A stretch of DNA of 64,000 nt from Bacteroidales bacterium (GTDB taxonomy: Bacteria; Bacteroidota; Bacteroidia; Bacteroidales; F082), in assembly GCA_028277395.1 (NCBI GenBank), contig JANQGJ010000080.1, forward strand, positions 54,085 through 118,084, given 5' to 3'. The notes below the pieces were generated by a model. It worked only from the letters and a program-made list of their open reading frames with translations. It searched no databases and was not told the origin of the DNA. Position 1 is the stretch's first letter. Every line of letters begins with the position of its first letter. Made by a program: the position numbers and the translations under genes. Of this stretch, positions 9,218 to 19,163 are shown piece after piece.

Positions 9218-9564
9218 AACTGAAAAATATAATAATCAAAAATATGATTTTTAATTCAATGAAAAAGTCAGGATATGAAAATATGTATGAACGTTTTGCA
9301 ATGCAGAAGCCTCTGAGCTGATGTGAAGTTACACTCTCTATTTCAAAAATCTGTGAGGTCTGCCTACATCTGAATCTATGCTTACAATGTTACAATTGAA
9401 CGTGCCCCACTTTTTACAACAGACAATTGAAACATTAGAGCCATGAAATAATCGAACCTGCTTTATCCTGATATTTATAGCGATCATTACTGCAGACAAG
9501 CCATCAAACCATTTCCAAAAGCACAAATCTGCTACAAAGCCTGTGAGTTGAACCATGTACGTAC
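9218..9564. other. Intergenic gap, degenerate repeat copies only
   Basis: No gene was recognised. Scattered copies of the intergenic repeat (CAATTGAAACATTAGAGCCATG and similar) lie between about 9405 and 9555. A 72-codon minus-strand frame across the repeats has no protein character. Confidence 0.5.
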
Positions 9565-10506
9565 TTATCCCTTCAAAAAATCAATATTTCTCTTCAGTCC
9601 TTTGTATCTTGTTCGCGACACGGCTGAACCCTTAAAAAGATTATTAAATTTAACCTTATCCATATTATCCCAGTCTTCTTTTTTCATATTAAGCAGTTCA
9701 TCAGAAGGTTCAAACAATTCTTCTGAATGATGTGTTGAAAACCTGTTCCAAGGGCATATATCCTGACAAATATCGCAACCAAATATCCAGTTGTTGAAAT
9801 AATTCTTTTTGTCTGCCGGCAGGTCACCATTATATTCAATGGTAAGGTATGATAAACAGCTTCTTGCATCAACAAAGTTATCTTTAATGGCATTTGTTGG
9901 GCATGCATCTATACATTTTGTACAGTTCCCGCAATAGTTTTTGATATCATTACTATCGTTGTAATGCAGTTCAAGATTTGTAATAATATGTCCAATAAAG
10001 AAAAAAGATCCTCCTTTTCTGTTTATTAGCATAGTGTTTTTACCGATAAAACCCAGTCCGCTTTTCCGTGCCCATGCACGATCAAGAACAGGTGCAGAAT
10101 CAACAAATACCCTGGAGTTAAGTTTACCGGTTTTGTTTTCAATTTCAACAAGCAGAGACTTCAATTTTTCTTTAATCACATAATGATAATCTGTTCCATA
10201 TGCATATTTTGATATTTTGTAGTTGTAATTATTGATGAGTTGTTTTGAAGGAAAATAATTATAAAGAACTGAAATAACTGACTTTGCACCATCAACCAGG
10301 TATTGTGGGTTATATCTTTTCTCACGGTTATTTTTTAAATAATTCATTTCACCATTATTGCCTTCGTTCAACCACTTTTCCATTTTGTCTGCATCATCGG
10401 AAAGAAATTCTGCTTTTGATATCCCACAATCGAAAAAACCCATTTTTTTAGCATGGGATATAACGAAATCGCTCAACTGTTGTTTATTTAATGAATTAAC
10501 GATCAT
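9565..10506 (-). CDS. queG: Epoxyqueuosine reductase
   Basis: Carries out the last step of queuosine synthesis in tRNA, reducing epoxyqueuosine with a cobalamin and two iron-sulfur clusters. From the ATG at 10506 the protein has 313 residues. Two 4Fe-4S motifs are visible: CGNCTKCIDACP and CDICQDICPWN. The stretch VDSAPVLDRAWARKSGLGFIGKN in the catalytic domain is highly characteristic, with the proton-donor aspartate in VDSAP. The frame extends eight codons further upstream. The usual C-terminal HEAT repeats of longer QueG forms are absent, as in many shorter homologues. It is a lone gene, flanked by repeat-containing gaps. Confidence 0.94.
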   Translation of the reverse strand: MIVNSLNKQQLSDFVISHAKKMGFFDCGISKAEFLSDDADKMEKWLNEGNNGEMNYLKNNREKRYNPQYLVDGAKSVISVLYNYFPSKQLINNYNYKISKYAYGTDYHYVIKEKLKSLLVEIENKTGKLNSRVFVDSAPVLDRAWARKSGLGFIGKNTMLINRKGGSFFFIGHIITNLELHYNDSNDIKNYCGNCTKCIDACPTNAIKDNFVDARSCLSYLTIEYNGDLPADKKNYFNNWIFGCDICQDICPWNRFSTHHSEELFEPSDELLNMKKEDWDNMDKVKFNNLFKGSAVSRTRYKGLKRNIDFLKG

Positions 10507-10804
10507 GCGATACAAGTAGGTGAAAAGCAATTCAAAATTACAATAAATCCTTAAGGCATTAACAATCCTTATCTTTCAGCGTCTTATTCCATCTGATGGT
10601 GAGTGTGAATCATTTATACCAAGTTATTACAACGTTCGAGAAACTTAATATCTACAGAAATGCTTGTTTAGTTAATTAAAAACGGAGTAAACTATCAATC
10701 CAACCTGCCTTCATAAATTCCGGCAGGCAAGCCATCAAGCCATTGAACCATGTGACAATTGAACCATAAAACCATCGAACCATGAATCAATCAATCCATA
10801 CCCA
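10507..10804. repeat. Intergenic gap with degenerate copies of the CCAT-AATTGAA repeat
   Basis: Between 10729 and 10796 the motif recurs at least four times in degenerate form (CCATTGAACCATGTGACAATTGAACCATAAAACCATCGAACCATG in segments), related to the exact tandem array at 7543-7622. A CCTGCC/GGCAGG inverted repeat precedes it near 10704-10728. No gene was found. Confidence 0.55.
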
Positions 10805-11170
10805 TCACCTGTTTTTCAAAAATTCGGCAGTCTGGCAGAAATAATTCCATAAAAATTCCTTTTCACTGTTGCCGATATCGGACTTTTCCAGAGCAGTTTT
10901 CATATTTGCAAGCCAGTTTTGTTTAGCCTTTTCAGTTACCGGAAAAACAACATGCCGTTGTTTCAATCTTGGATGTCCTCTTTTTTCATTATAATGAGAA
11001 GGTCCACCAAGATATTGAATCATAAATAAACGAAGTCTTTCTTCAGCTGCCTCCAATCCATCTTTATACATTGGTAACAATATCTTATCGTTTCTTATTT
11101 CCAGGTAGAAGTCGTGGACAAGCTTATTAATTTTATCCTCACCGATCCTGTTGTAGTATGTTAGTTGCAT
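10805..11170 (-). CDS. glbO: Group II truncated haemoglobin
   Basis: A 121-residue 2-on-2 globin. It shows the group II signature: YLGGPSHY near 54-61, then RGHPRLKQRH with the proximal haem-ligand histidine at the end, and the B10 tyrosine in HDFYLEIRND near the N-terminus. Trp follows in NWLANMKTAL at the G-helix position typical of trHbII. Proteins of this class bind O2 or NO and are linked to protection from nitrosative or oxidative stress; the role here is not shown by neighbours. It lies alone between a repeat gap and the divergent transketolase genes. Confidence 0.9.
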   Translation of the reverse strand: MQLTYYNRIGEDKINKLVHDFYLEIRNDKILLPMYKDGLEAAEERLRLFMIQYLGGPSHYNEKRGHPRLKQRHVVFPVTEKAKQNWLANMKTALEKSDIGNSEKEFLWNYFCQTAEFLKNR

Positions 11171-11343
11171 AGTATATCTTTTGTATTACAATATTCGCCT
11201 GATTGTTGGTAATTATAAACGAGTGTTTTTCAAAAGCAAAATTAGAAAATTATATTCACCAGATTGCAGGTTGAATTTTCAATTCAATGCAAGCTTTACA
11301 TTATCTTTGAAGAAAGAAATATCAGTAAAACATATTGCATTTT

Positions 11344-12192
11344 ATGAAAATATCTAACTCCGGTTTACCTGATCTTCGGTTGATTTCCAAAGAAATAAGA
11401 AAGGATATAATCAGAAGCATTACCAGTGCCGGATCAGGACACACTGGTGGTTCACTGGGTCTGACAGACATATTTACCTGTCTGTATTTCAAAGTTATGA
11501 AACATGACCCCGTGAATCCTCTATGGCAGCAACGCGATAGGTTGATTTTGTCCATTGGTCATGTTGCACCCGTACTATATGCTACATTGGCGCATGCAAA
11601 ATACTTCCCTGTTGATGAACTTGACACATTACGAAAACTTGGATCAAGGTTACAGGGTCATCCAGGGCGGGATCATGGATTACCCGGGCTGGAATTATCG
11701 GCAGGTTCTCTTGGACAGGGTCTGTCGGTTGCTGTTGGAATGGCAATAGCCGCTAAACTCTATGATCAGGATCATTCAGTTTATTGTATAATGGGTGATG
11801 GTGAATTACAGGAAGGCTCTGTCTGGGAGGCAGCCATGAGTGCTTCTCATCATAAACTGGATAACCTGATTGGGATAGTTGACAGAAATAACCTGCAAAT
11901 TGACGGGAGTACTAAAACTGTAATGGAAATAGAACCATTAAAGGCAAAATGGGAATCGTTTGGCTGGCGGGTTTTTGAGTGCGACGGTCATGATCATCGT
12001 GAAATAATAGATACAATTGATTCTGCAAAACAGACAGTATATAAACCCGTGGTAATAATTGCCAAAACAATAATGGGAAAGGGTGTCGGGTCAATTGAAG
12101 ACAATAATGAATGGCATGGAAAGGCCCCTTCAAAAGCCCAGTTGAATGATTTTATCAACCAAATAGAAGAATCTTATGAAGTATTTGAATAG
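11344..12192 (+). CDS. Transketolase, N-terminal (thiamine-diphosphate-binding) subunit
   Basis: Transketolase moves two-carbon units between sugar phosphates in the pentose phosphate pathway; in many bacteria it is split into two chains. This 282-residue chain is the TPP-binding half: AGSGHTGGSLG near 30-40, GHPGRDHGLPGLELSAGSLGQGLS near 112-135, and the pyrophosphate/Mg motif GDGELQEGS...N at about 155-185. The ATG at 11344 is preferred to a TTG three codons upstream. Its last 17 bases overlap the start of the C-terminal subunit, so the two are translationally coupled and made in equal amounts. Confidence 0.93.
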   Translation: MKISNSGLPDLRLISKEIRKDIIRSITSAGSGHTGGSLGLTDIFTCLYFKVMKHDPVNPLWQQRDRLILSIGHVAPVLYATLAHAKYFPVDELDTLRKLGSRLQGHPGRDHGLPGLELSAGSLGQGLSVAVGMAIAAKLYDQDHSVYCIMGDGELQEGSVWEAAMSASHHKLDNLIGIVDRNNLQIDGSTKTVMEIEPLKAKWESFGWRVFECDGHDHREIIDTIDSAKQTVYKPVVIIAKTIMGKGVGSIEDNNEWHGKAPSKAQLNDFINQIEESYEVFE

Positions 12193-13138
12193 AGGAAACA
12201 GGGCTACAAAAGAAGGGTTTGCAGAAGCTCTTGTTACCTTGGGAAGGGAGTATGAAGATATGGTCTTGCTTGGAGCAGATATAACATCTTCTGTTGGAAT
12301 GGATGGCTTTCAAAAAAGATTCCCTGGAAGGTTTTTTTCAATGGGTATTGCTGAACAGAATTGTGTTGGTGTAGCTGCAGGGCTGGCTCTTTCCGGGAAA
12401 GTACCCGTTTTTTCAACCTACGGAGTGTTTGCTGCTTTACGCACTACTGATCAGATACGAATTTCATTGTGTTACAATAATTTGCACACTATAATTGGAG
12501 GTGCACATGCAGGAATATCTGTTGGTCCTGATGGAGCAACACATCAGGCTCTTGAAGATATAGCTGTATTAAGATCACTGCCAAATATTACAATATTATC
12601 ACCAGCTGATGCCACTCAAACCATATTGGCAACAAAAGCTGCATATGAAAATTGCAATGGGCCAGTATATGTTAGGTTTGGTAGAGCTGCAGTACCGGAC
12701 TTTACTCAGGATGATCAGAAATTTGAAATTGGTAAATCTCATACATTGAAGCAAGGAGATGATATAACCTTAATTGCAACCGGACATATGGTATGGGAGA
12801 CAATAGTTGCATCAGATAAATTACATGAAAAAGGAATCAGAGCGAGGGTAATAAATATGCATACCATAAAACCGGTTGATAAAGATGCTATTATAAGGGC
12901 TGCCAAAGAAACGAAATCAATAATAACTGTTGAAGAGCACCAGGTAATCGGTGGACTGGGATCTACAGTTGCTGAAGTTGTTGTACAAAATCATCCGGTT
13001 CCTGTTGAGATGATAGGAATGAACGATCAGTTCGGAGAGTCAGGTACTCCTGATGAATTAATGATTAAGTACGGCCTTACCTCTGAAGCAATAGTTAACA
13101 GGGTTCTCAATTTATTAATGCCTGATAAAAATCAGTAA
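12176..13138 (+). CDS. Transketolase, C-terminal (pyrimidine-binding) subunit
   Basis: The 320-residue second chain has the pyrimidine domain with RFFSMGIAEQNCVGVAAGLA near 52-71, where the glutamate activates the cofactor, and a C-terminal transketolase domain with VEEHQVIGGLGSTVAEVV near 258-275. It begins inside the end of the first chain gene. A 1-deoxyxylulose-5-phosphate synthase relative is excluded by the split form and by the motif set. Together the pair form one active heterodimeric or tetrameric enzyme in the cytoplasm. Confidence 0.93.
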   Translation: MKYLNRGNRATKEGFAEALVTLGREYEDMVLLGADITSSVGMDGFQKRFPGRFFSMGIAEQNCVGVAAGLALSGKVPVFSTYGVFAALRTTDQIRISLCYNNLHTIIGGAHAGISVGPDGATHQALEDIAVLRSLPNITILSPADATQTILATKAAYENCNGPVYVRFGRAAVPDFTQDDQKFEIGKSHTLKQGDDITLIATGHMVWETIVASDKLHEKGIRARVINMHTIKPVDKDAIIRAAKETKSIITVEEHQVIGGLGSTVAEVVVQNHPVPVEMIGMNDQFGESGTPDELMIKYGLTSEAIVNRVLNLLMPDKNQ

Positions 13139-13297
13139 CAGTACGTTTTATGCATTAAGTATAAGCTTCATTTGTTTGATTGTTATTGATAAATTCCTAA
13201 AGCAGTATATCAACAGCATAATCAATCTGTCTCCTTTTCGTTCCGTCACTCCAGCCACCACACAATCGAACAGTAGAACAATCAAGCCTTTAATAAC

Positions 13298-14566
13298 TCA
13301 CTTCGAATAAAAATCAATCATTTCCTGTATGCTTTTAACACAAACAGGACAAAAAGTATCTCCGTTGAAGCTTTTCATAAGACAATCGTGAACCGGACGG
13401 TAAACTCCTTTGGCAACATAACCACCACCTTCAAAAACGCCTAGTTTATTTCTGTATTTCCTGGTATCAGGTGTAGGTATTGGTGTCCGTTTTTTCATCA
13501 TGTCTTTCCACTTGCTGTTAAAATCAACCAATGTAGTTATGTTTGGTTCCCAGGGTTCTGCCTCAAGGTTATAAAAATCGTTATACGATGTTGAAGAGGT
13601 ATAATATTCATCAGCCAGTCCCACAAAACCATGCCCCAGTTCATGTATAAAGATCTGAGCAGCTTTTTCGTTGCTGTTCACACTTACATTGTAATAGTTA
13701 TAAATTGCACCTCCACCATATTTCTCATTATTTACAAGTATGTAGATCTGGTCATAAGGTGCGTTAGCTGCCATATCCCGAACACTTTTATTGTCCATTG
13801 TCATGCAGTAGCGTTCGCTGTCGAATGTATAAAAACTGGTGTTAAGCAGAGTTTGTTTCCAAACACCTTTTCCTGGCACATCGTTACCTGAGTCGGCAGA
13901 AGGGGCCAGTACTCCCCTGATATTAATTTTATCTTTGTTTTTATCATATGGTGCATAACTAAAAAGACCTTCAGAGAATGCATTACAATCATCAATAAAA
14001 AGCCCCATTTCTTCTTTCGAGTATCCCTCAGGAAGAATTAGTATATCAACACTATTTTCAGGTTTTCCCGAAATGTGAACATCAAACGATGGGAAATTAA
14101 TTCGTTTATCTTTTCTGATAAAATAGTCATCAGGATCAACAGTATGCCTGAATTTTTCTTCAAATTCACCATTGAAATTGCGAGAATACAATACTACATC
14201 AACGTCATTTTTAGGGTATGGGAATACAACTGCTTCTGAAAATGCCTTTTGGATTTTTTTCGCTTCGTCAGTTGTTTGCCATTCACGAAATAAAGTTGAA
14301 TAACCCCTTGAATACAATAAAGAGTCGTTTTCTTTATTATATACTTTTAAATAGTAGTTACCATAACCAAAAGTATCAACCAGATTTATTTTCGATCCTC
14401 CCCAGTAGGGTTCCTCTATTAATTCATCAAAAAAATAATGCTCACTTTCGTGGTTGCCGGTATGATAATAATCCATTCGCAATGTTTTATCATGGAAATA
14501 TTTATCAAATTGAGCTATACCAGCAATATTAAATGTTATTATTAATGCTAAAAACCAATATTTCAT
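13298..14566 (-). CDS. Secreted M64-family metallopeptidase (IgA peptidase-like)
   Basis: From the ATG at 14566 the protein has 422 residues and a signal peptide ending NIAGIAQ. The zinc site HELGHGFVGLADEYY gives ligands H308 and H312, catalytic E309 and third ligand D319, as in the M64 family, whose type member is a Clostridium ramosum IgA protease. Proteins of this family in Bacteroidota are common and not restricted to hosts, so cleavage of IgA should not be assumed. Four cysteines near the C-terminus (DCLMKSF, FCPVC) suggest a disulfide or metal site. The start is one base after the stop of the efflux gene upstream, so it is coupled to the RND operon. Confidence 0.85.
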   Translation of the reverse strand: MKYWFLALIITFNIAGIAQFDKYFHDKTLRMDYYHTGNHESEHYFFDELIEEPYWGGSKINLVDTFGYGNYYLKVYNKENDSLLYSRGYSTLFREWQTTDEAKKIQKAFSEAVVFPYPKNDVDVVLYSRNFNGEFEEKFRHTVDPDDYFIRKDKRINFPSFDVHISGKPENSVDILILPEGYSKEEMGLFIDDCNAFSEGLFSYAPYDKNKDKINIRGVLAPSADSGNDVPGKGVWKQTLLNTSFYTFDSERYCMTMDNKSVRDMAANAPYDQIYILVNNEKYGGGAIYNYYNVSVNSNEKAAQIFIHELGHGFVGLADEYYTSSTSYNDFYNLEAEPWEPNITTLVDFNSKWKDMMKKRTPIPTPDTRKYRNKLGVFEGGGYVAKGVYRPVHDCLMKSFNGDTFCPVCVKSIQEMIDFYSK

Positions 14567-14567
14567 G

Positions 14568-15971
14568 TTAATTCTGTTGAGTACTATTTGCTTCTTCTTC
14601 GGGAGATAACCATCCTCCTCCCAGTGCTTTATATAGTTCAATATACGCTGTCAGCAGGTTTGTTCTGGTTTGTGTGTAATACAACTGCGCATCGAATGAT
14701 TGTCGCTGTGAATCAAGAACTTCCAAATAGCTTGTTTCACCTAGTGAGTATCTGTTTTCAGATAACATTTCAGCATTTGTGGCAGCTTTGTACCTCATTT
14801 CCTGGGCAATCAACTCTTCTTTTAAGGTTTCGATACTTATCAAAGCATCTTCTACATCTTTAAAAGCCTGTAAAACGGTACTCTCATATTCATGTAGCAA
14901 TGCTTCTGTTTCATAACGTGCCATTTCTGCCCGTTTTTTGTTTTTACCAAACTGAAAAACAGGTCCCAACAGGCTACCTCCAACTGACCATGCAAGTCCG
15001 CCGGATGTCAGAGTTGAAAGGTCTGAACTTGCAACACCCAATAATCCTGTAAGATTTAACGAAGGCCATCTCATTGCCTCTGCAACTCCAATCTGTGCAT
15101 TTTGCGACATCAGTTGGGCTTCGGCCTGTTTGATATCGGGTCTTCGCTCTAGCAGTTGTGATGGTAAACCGGTAGGTATTTCGGGAGGGAACTCCATTTC
15201 CAGTAAGCTATTAACGGTTTCTATTTCTCCAGGATTACTACCAAGTAGTGTGCTTAAGGAGCTCTCAGTAATTGCGACTGCGCGCTTGTACTGAGGAACT
15301 GCAGCGGCTGAAACAGCACGTTGTACCTGCGATTGGTTAAGGTCAATTTCTGCCACAACACCCCAGTGATACCGGGCCTCGATAATTGTTAATCCGCTAT
15401 CGCGTGATGCCAGTGTTCTTTCGGAAATACGTAACATTTCCTTGTTATTCAATAATTCAAAATAGGTACTGGCAACACTTGCAACAAGGCTCATTTGAAT
15501 AGTTCTCATTCCATATTCACTTGCAAGAAAATCAGCCCTTGCAGCTTCGTTTAACCGTCTGTATTTGCCCCAAAACCCAATTTCCCATGAAAGTTCCGGG
15601 TAAGCAAAAAAGTTATCAGTAGATGTTGATTGTTTTACTCCTGCATAATTGCCACTACCAGCTCCAACGGAGTACGTAAATGTTGGATATTGATCAGCTT
15701 TTGTATAACCAAGATTCGCCCTTGCAGACTCAATACGTGCCGCCGCAACCAATACGTCTTTATTTTCCTGTAAAGCAGTTTTTATAAGTGTATCAAGTAC
15801 AGGATCATTAAACAATTTCCACCAGTAAAGATTTACAATAGTATCGGTTTGTATTGAATCAAACCTAAATGCTTCAGGACTGTTGTAATCCGGTTTTTGA
15901 AAGTCTGGTCCCAGTTTACAACCTGAAATGAAAATACTTATTCCAAAAATGAATATTATTATTTTTTTCAT
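14568..15971 (-). CDS. Outer-membrane factor of RND efflux pump (NodT/OprM family lipoprotein)
   Basis: The 467-residue protein is a TolC-like outer-membrane channel. The signal sequence ends in a lipobox with C18 (FISGC). Repeated long helical segments with coiled-coil character (ALQENKDVLVAAARIESARANLGYTKAD; KAATNAEMLSENRYSLGETSYLEVLD) match the two OEP domains, and RRPDIKQAEAQL is a strong family motif. It is the third gene of a tripartite pump operon, with a 10-bp gap to the permease gene. It forms the exit duct for the permease-adaptor complex. Confidence 0.94.
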   Translation of the reverse strand: MKKIIIFIFGISIFISGCKLGPDFQKPDYNSPEAFRFDSIQTDTIVNLYWWKLFNDPVLDTLIKTALQENKDVLVAAARIESARANLGYTKADQYPTFTYSVGAGSGNYAGVKQSTSTDNFFAYPELSWEIGFWGKYRRLNEAARADFLASEYGMRTIQMSLVASVASTYFELLNNKEMLRISERTLASRDSGLTIIEARYHWGVVAEIDLNQSQVQRAVSAAAVPQYKRAVAITESSLSTLLGSNPGEIETVNSLLEMEFPPEIPTGLPSQLLERRPDIKQAEAQLMSQNAQIGVAEAMRWPSLNLTGLLGVASSDLSTLTSGGLAWSVGGSLLGPVFQFGKNKKRAEMARYETEALLHEYESTVLQAFKDVEDALISIETLKEELIAQEMRYKAATNAEMLSENRYSLGETSYLEVLDSQRQSFDAQLYYTQTRTNLLTAYIELYKALGGGWLSPEEEANSTQQN

Positions 15972-15981
15972 AGCGACTAAA

Positions 15982-18900
15982 TTAGGTTAATTCAACATTA
16001 CTTGCCGACTCTTCTTTCAGTTTCAGTCTTTCTCTTTTTTTCTCATACCCGGCTATTTTTCCGATAAATACAAATAACATAGGATACATGAATACACCCA
16101 GGAATGTAGCTAGTGACATACCACCGAGCAGGGCCATTCCCATAACTTTTCTGGCTTCTGCTCCGGATCCTGTTGCAATAACCAATGGGAAAACACCAAA
16201 TATAAAGGAAAACGCAGTCATTAAGATTGGTCTGAAACGTGATTTAGCTGCGCTGATTGCAGATGCAAGCAGATCTTTTCCGGTTTTAAATTCATCACTT
16301 GCAAATTCAACTATCAAAATAGCATTTTTGGCAGCCATACCTACCAGCATAACAAATGATACCTGTGCAAATATATTATTCTCAAATGAGGGACTGAAAA
16401 ACCGTGACGCCCAAAGTGCAAATAAAGCACCAAATATTGCAAAAGGAGTACCCATCAAAATACTTATTGGCAGCGACCAGCTTTCGTACTGAGCTGAAAG
16501 GATTAAAAACACAAATACCAGCGAGAATGTTAAAATTATTCCAAGTGAACCTGAAGCCTGCTTTTCCTGAAACGACATAGCGTTCCATGAGTAACCCATA
16601 TCATCAGGTAATACCTCGGTAGCAATTTCCTCCAAAGCACTCATTGCCTGTGCTGAAGTATAACCATCTGCAGGGCTACCTGTTACTTCAACAGATCTGA
16701 AAAGGTTAAACCTATTTGTATAATCAGGCCCGGAGATATCTTTAACTGTGACCAGTGTTGATAATGGTACCATCTCTCCCTGATCATTTTTCAGGAAGAA
16801 ATTATTTATTTGATCCTCGTTCACCCTGTATTGTGGTTCTGCCTGGATATAGGTTTTATATAACCTTCCGAAACGGGTAAAGTCGTTTACATACGATCCG
16901 CCCATAAAGGCACCAATGGTTCTGTACAGATCATCAAGCGAAACACCAAGTTTTAGTGCTTTCTCCTTGTCAACATCCATAAATCGTTGTGGTACGTTAG
17001 CCCTGAATGTTGTAAATGCCCTGCCAATTTCAGGTCGGTTATTAGCAGACTTTACAAATTTTTCCGTGTTTTGGGCCAGGTATTCTGGTGTATTACCAGC
17101 TCTGTCCTGTATCATAATACTAAACCCTGAACCGTTTCCTAATCCGGGCAAAGCAGGTGGGCCGAAAGCAAATACCTGTGCTCCAAGTACCTTTGTGAAC
17201 AATATTGGGTTAACCTGGTCGATTATTTCTTTGGCAGTACTACTTCGTTCATCCCATGGTTTCAGAGTTATAAACATAAAGCCATTATTTGATGACATTG
17301 AACCTGATAGCATGCTGTATCCTGTTGCAGTTGTTACATACTTAACATCCGGTAGTGTCATCAGTATCTCCTCCACATTTTTGGCAATTGCATCAGATCG
17401 TTGTAGTGAAGATGCATCAGGCAATTGAATATTTACGAAGAAATAACCCATGTCTTCTTCGGGAATAAAACCTCCGGGAACCAAATTGCCGAAAAACCCT
17501 GCAGCAATAGTAATTATTACAATAAAAACAATACTTCGCTTTATTTTACGTGCAACAATATTGGTAAAACTCATGTATGCATCAGTTGTTTTACCCATGA
17601 ACTTGTTAAATACCCCGAAGAAACTACCTAATAACCCTTTGTAAGGTTTGGGTTCTTTAAGCAATATAGATGACAATGCCGGGCTAAGAGACAGTGCATT
17701 AACAGATGAAACAATAACCGAAACAACTATTGTTATCGCAAACTGTTGATAAAGCCTTCCTGTAATACCCGCCATACCTGCAACAGGAATAAATACAGCA
17801 ACAAGTACAAGTGTTGTAGCTATAATTGGTGCAGAAACCTTCTTCATGGCTTCAAGAGTGGCCTGCTTTGCATTCATTCCTTTGGAAATATTTACTTGTA
17901 CTGCTTCTACAACAACAATGGCGTCATCCACAACTATCCCAATAGCAAGCACAAGCCCAAGTAATGACAGAACATTAACAGTAAAACCAAGTAGCGGGAA
18001 GAAAATAAATGCACCTACAAGTGAAACCGGAATAGCAATTGTCGGAATAAGTGTTGCGCGCCAGTCCTGAATAAAAACAAACACAACAAGTACAACTAAA
18101 AATACTGCAATTATCAATGTAATAACGATATCCCTGATACCGGCAGTAATTGGTAATGTTGCATCCAGTGATACATCATAAACTATACTTTCAGGAAAAC
18201 CCTTTGCTATCTGTTCCATTTCAGCTTTTACCATTTCAGCGAGCTCAACGGCATTTGATCCGGGAGCCTGGTAAAGTGCAATAGCAGCACACGTTTTCTG
18301 GTTTAATCGTGTAAAGGCATTATATGTTTCAACTCCCAGGTTAATGGTAGCAACATCTTTAAGCTTCACCTGCGATCCTTCTGGTGTAGTTCTGATAACA
18401 ATTTCACCAAAAGCTTCGGGAGAACTAAATCGTTCAGGTAATCTTACCGTATAGGTAAATTCAGTACCTGGTGGTGAAGGCTCTGCTCCAAATTTACCTC
18501 CGGGAACAATTAGGTTTTGCTGATTAATTGCGTTTTGAATTTCAGATACAGTAATTCCCATTTGCGCCAGCCTGTCAGGTTTTACCCATATTCTCATTGA
18601 GTAATCCGAGGCACCAAGTACATCAACTCTTCCAATTCCCTTAATTCTTGCAAGCTGATCTTTTATGTTAATTAAGGCATAATTACCTAAAAAGTCCTGG
18701 TCGTAACGCCCGTCGGATGACAATGTAACCAGCATAAGAATATTCGGTAATGATTTTTGGGTTGTCACACCGAATTTTGTTACTTCCGATGGTAATTTAG
18801 CTGAAGCTGCACTTACCCTGTTTTGGGAGAGAACAGTATTCATATCAGGATCGGTACCAACATCAAATGATATATCAATTGACATTGTACCATCATTGGA

Positions 18901-19158
18901 GTTTGTTGATTTCATGTATATCATGTTATCAACGCCATTTATTTGCTGTTCAAGAGGTGTTGCTACCGATTCTTCCACTGTAATAGCATTTGCTCCGGTA
19001 TAGGTACCTCTAACCTGTACAACAGGAGGAGTTAGGTTTGGATACTGCTCAATAGGTAATCCTGATAACATTACAAATCCAACAATAACAATAACAATGG
19101 CAATTACCATTGCAACGATAGGCCTGTGTACGAAAAAATTTCCTTTTAAATCTGACAT
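15982..19158 (-). CDS. RND multidrug efflux permease (AcrB/HAE-1 family)
   Basis: The 1058-residue inner-membrane proton antiporter has 12 predicted membrane helices in the RND arrangement. PIEQYPNLTPPVVQVRGTY near 31-50 and the double aspartate in LAIGIVVDDAIVVVE near 400-415 (proton relay of helix 4) are diagnostic of the HAE-1 group. The ending EKKRERLKLKEE is charged and cytoplasmic. The HAE-1 group exports hydrophobic drugs, bile salts and dyes; the actual substrate is unknown. The adaptor gene lies 5 bp upstream and the channel gene 10 bp downstream, so the three proteins are made together. Confidence 0.96.
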   Translation of the reverse strand: MSDLKGNFFVHRPIVAMVIAIVIVIVGFVMLSGLPIEQYPNLTPPVVQVRGTYTGANAITVEESVATPLEQQINGVDNMIYMKSTNSNDGTMSIDISFDVGTDPDMNTVLSQNRVSAASAKLPSEVTKFGVTTQKSLPNILMLVTLSSDGRYDQDFLGNYALINIKDQLARIKGIGRVDVLGASDYSMRIWVKPDRLAQMGITVSEIQNAINQQNLIVPGGKFGAEPSPPGTEFTYTVRLPERFSSPEAFGEIVIRTTPEGSQVKLKDVATINLGVETYNAFTRLNQKTCAAIALYQAPGSNAVELAEMVKAEMEQIAKGFPESIVYDVSLDATLPITAGIRDIVITLIIAVFLVVLVVFVFIQDWRATLIPTIAIPVSLVGAFIFFPLLGFTVNVLSLLGLVLAIGIVVDDAIVVVEAVQVNISKGMNAKQATLEAMKKVSAPIIATTLVLVAVFIPVAGMAGITGRLYQQFAITIVVSVIVSSVNALSLSPALSSILLKEPKPYKGLLGSFFGVFNKFMGKTTDAYMSFTNIVARKIKRSIVFIVIITIAAGFFGNLVPGGFIPEEDMGYFFVNIQLPDASSLQRSDAIAKNVEEILMTLPDVKYVTTATGYSMLSGSMSSNNGFMFITLKPWDERSSTAKEIIDQVNPILFTKVLGAQVFAFGPPALPGLGNGSGFSIMIQDRAGNTPEYLAQNTEKFVKSANNRPEIGRAFTTFRANVPQRFMDVDKEKALKLGVSLDDLYRTIGAFMGGSYVNDFTRFGRLYKTYIQAEPQYRVNEDQINNFFLKNDQGEMVPLSTLVTVKDISGPDYTNRFNLFRSVEVTGSPADGYTSAQAMSALEEIATEVLPDDMGYSWNAMSFQEKQASGSLGIILTFSLVFVFLILSAQYESWSLPISILMGTPFAIFGALFALWASRFFSPSFENNIFAQVSFVMLVGMAAKNAILIVEFASDEFKTGKDLLASAISAAKSRFRPILMTAFSFIFGVFPLVIATGSGAEARKVMGMALLGGMSLATFLGVFMYPMLFVFIGKIAGYEKKRERLKLKEESASNVELT

Positions 19159-19163
19159 ACGGC

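Noticed and set aside
9338..9556. Minus-strand 72-codon frame
   Set aside because: Covers intergenic repeat copies; composition follows the repeat, not a protein.
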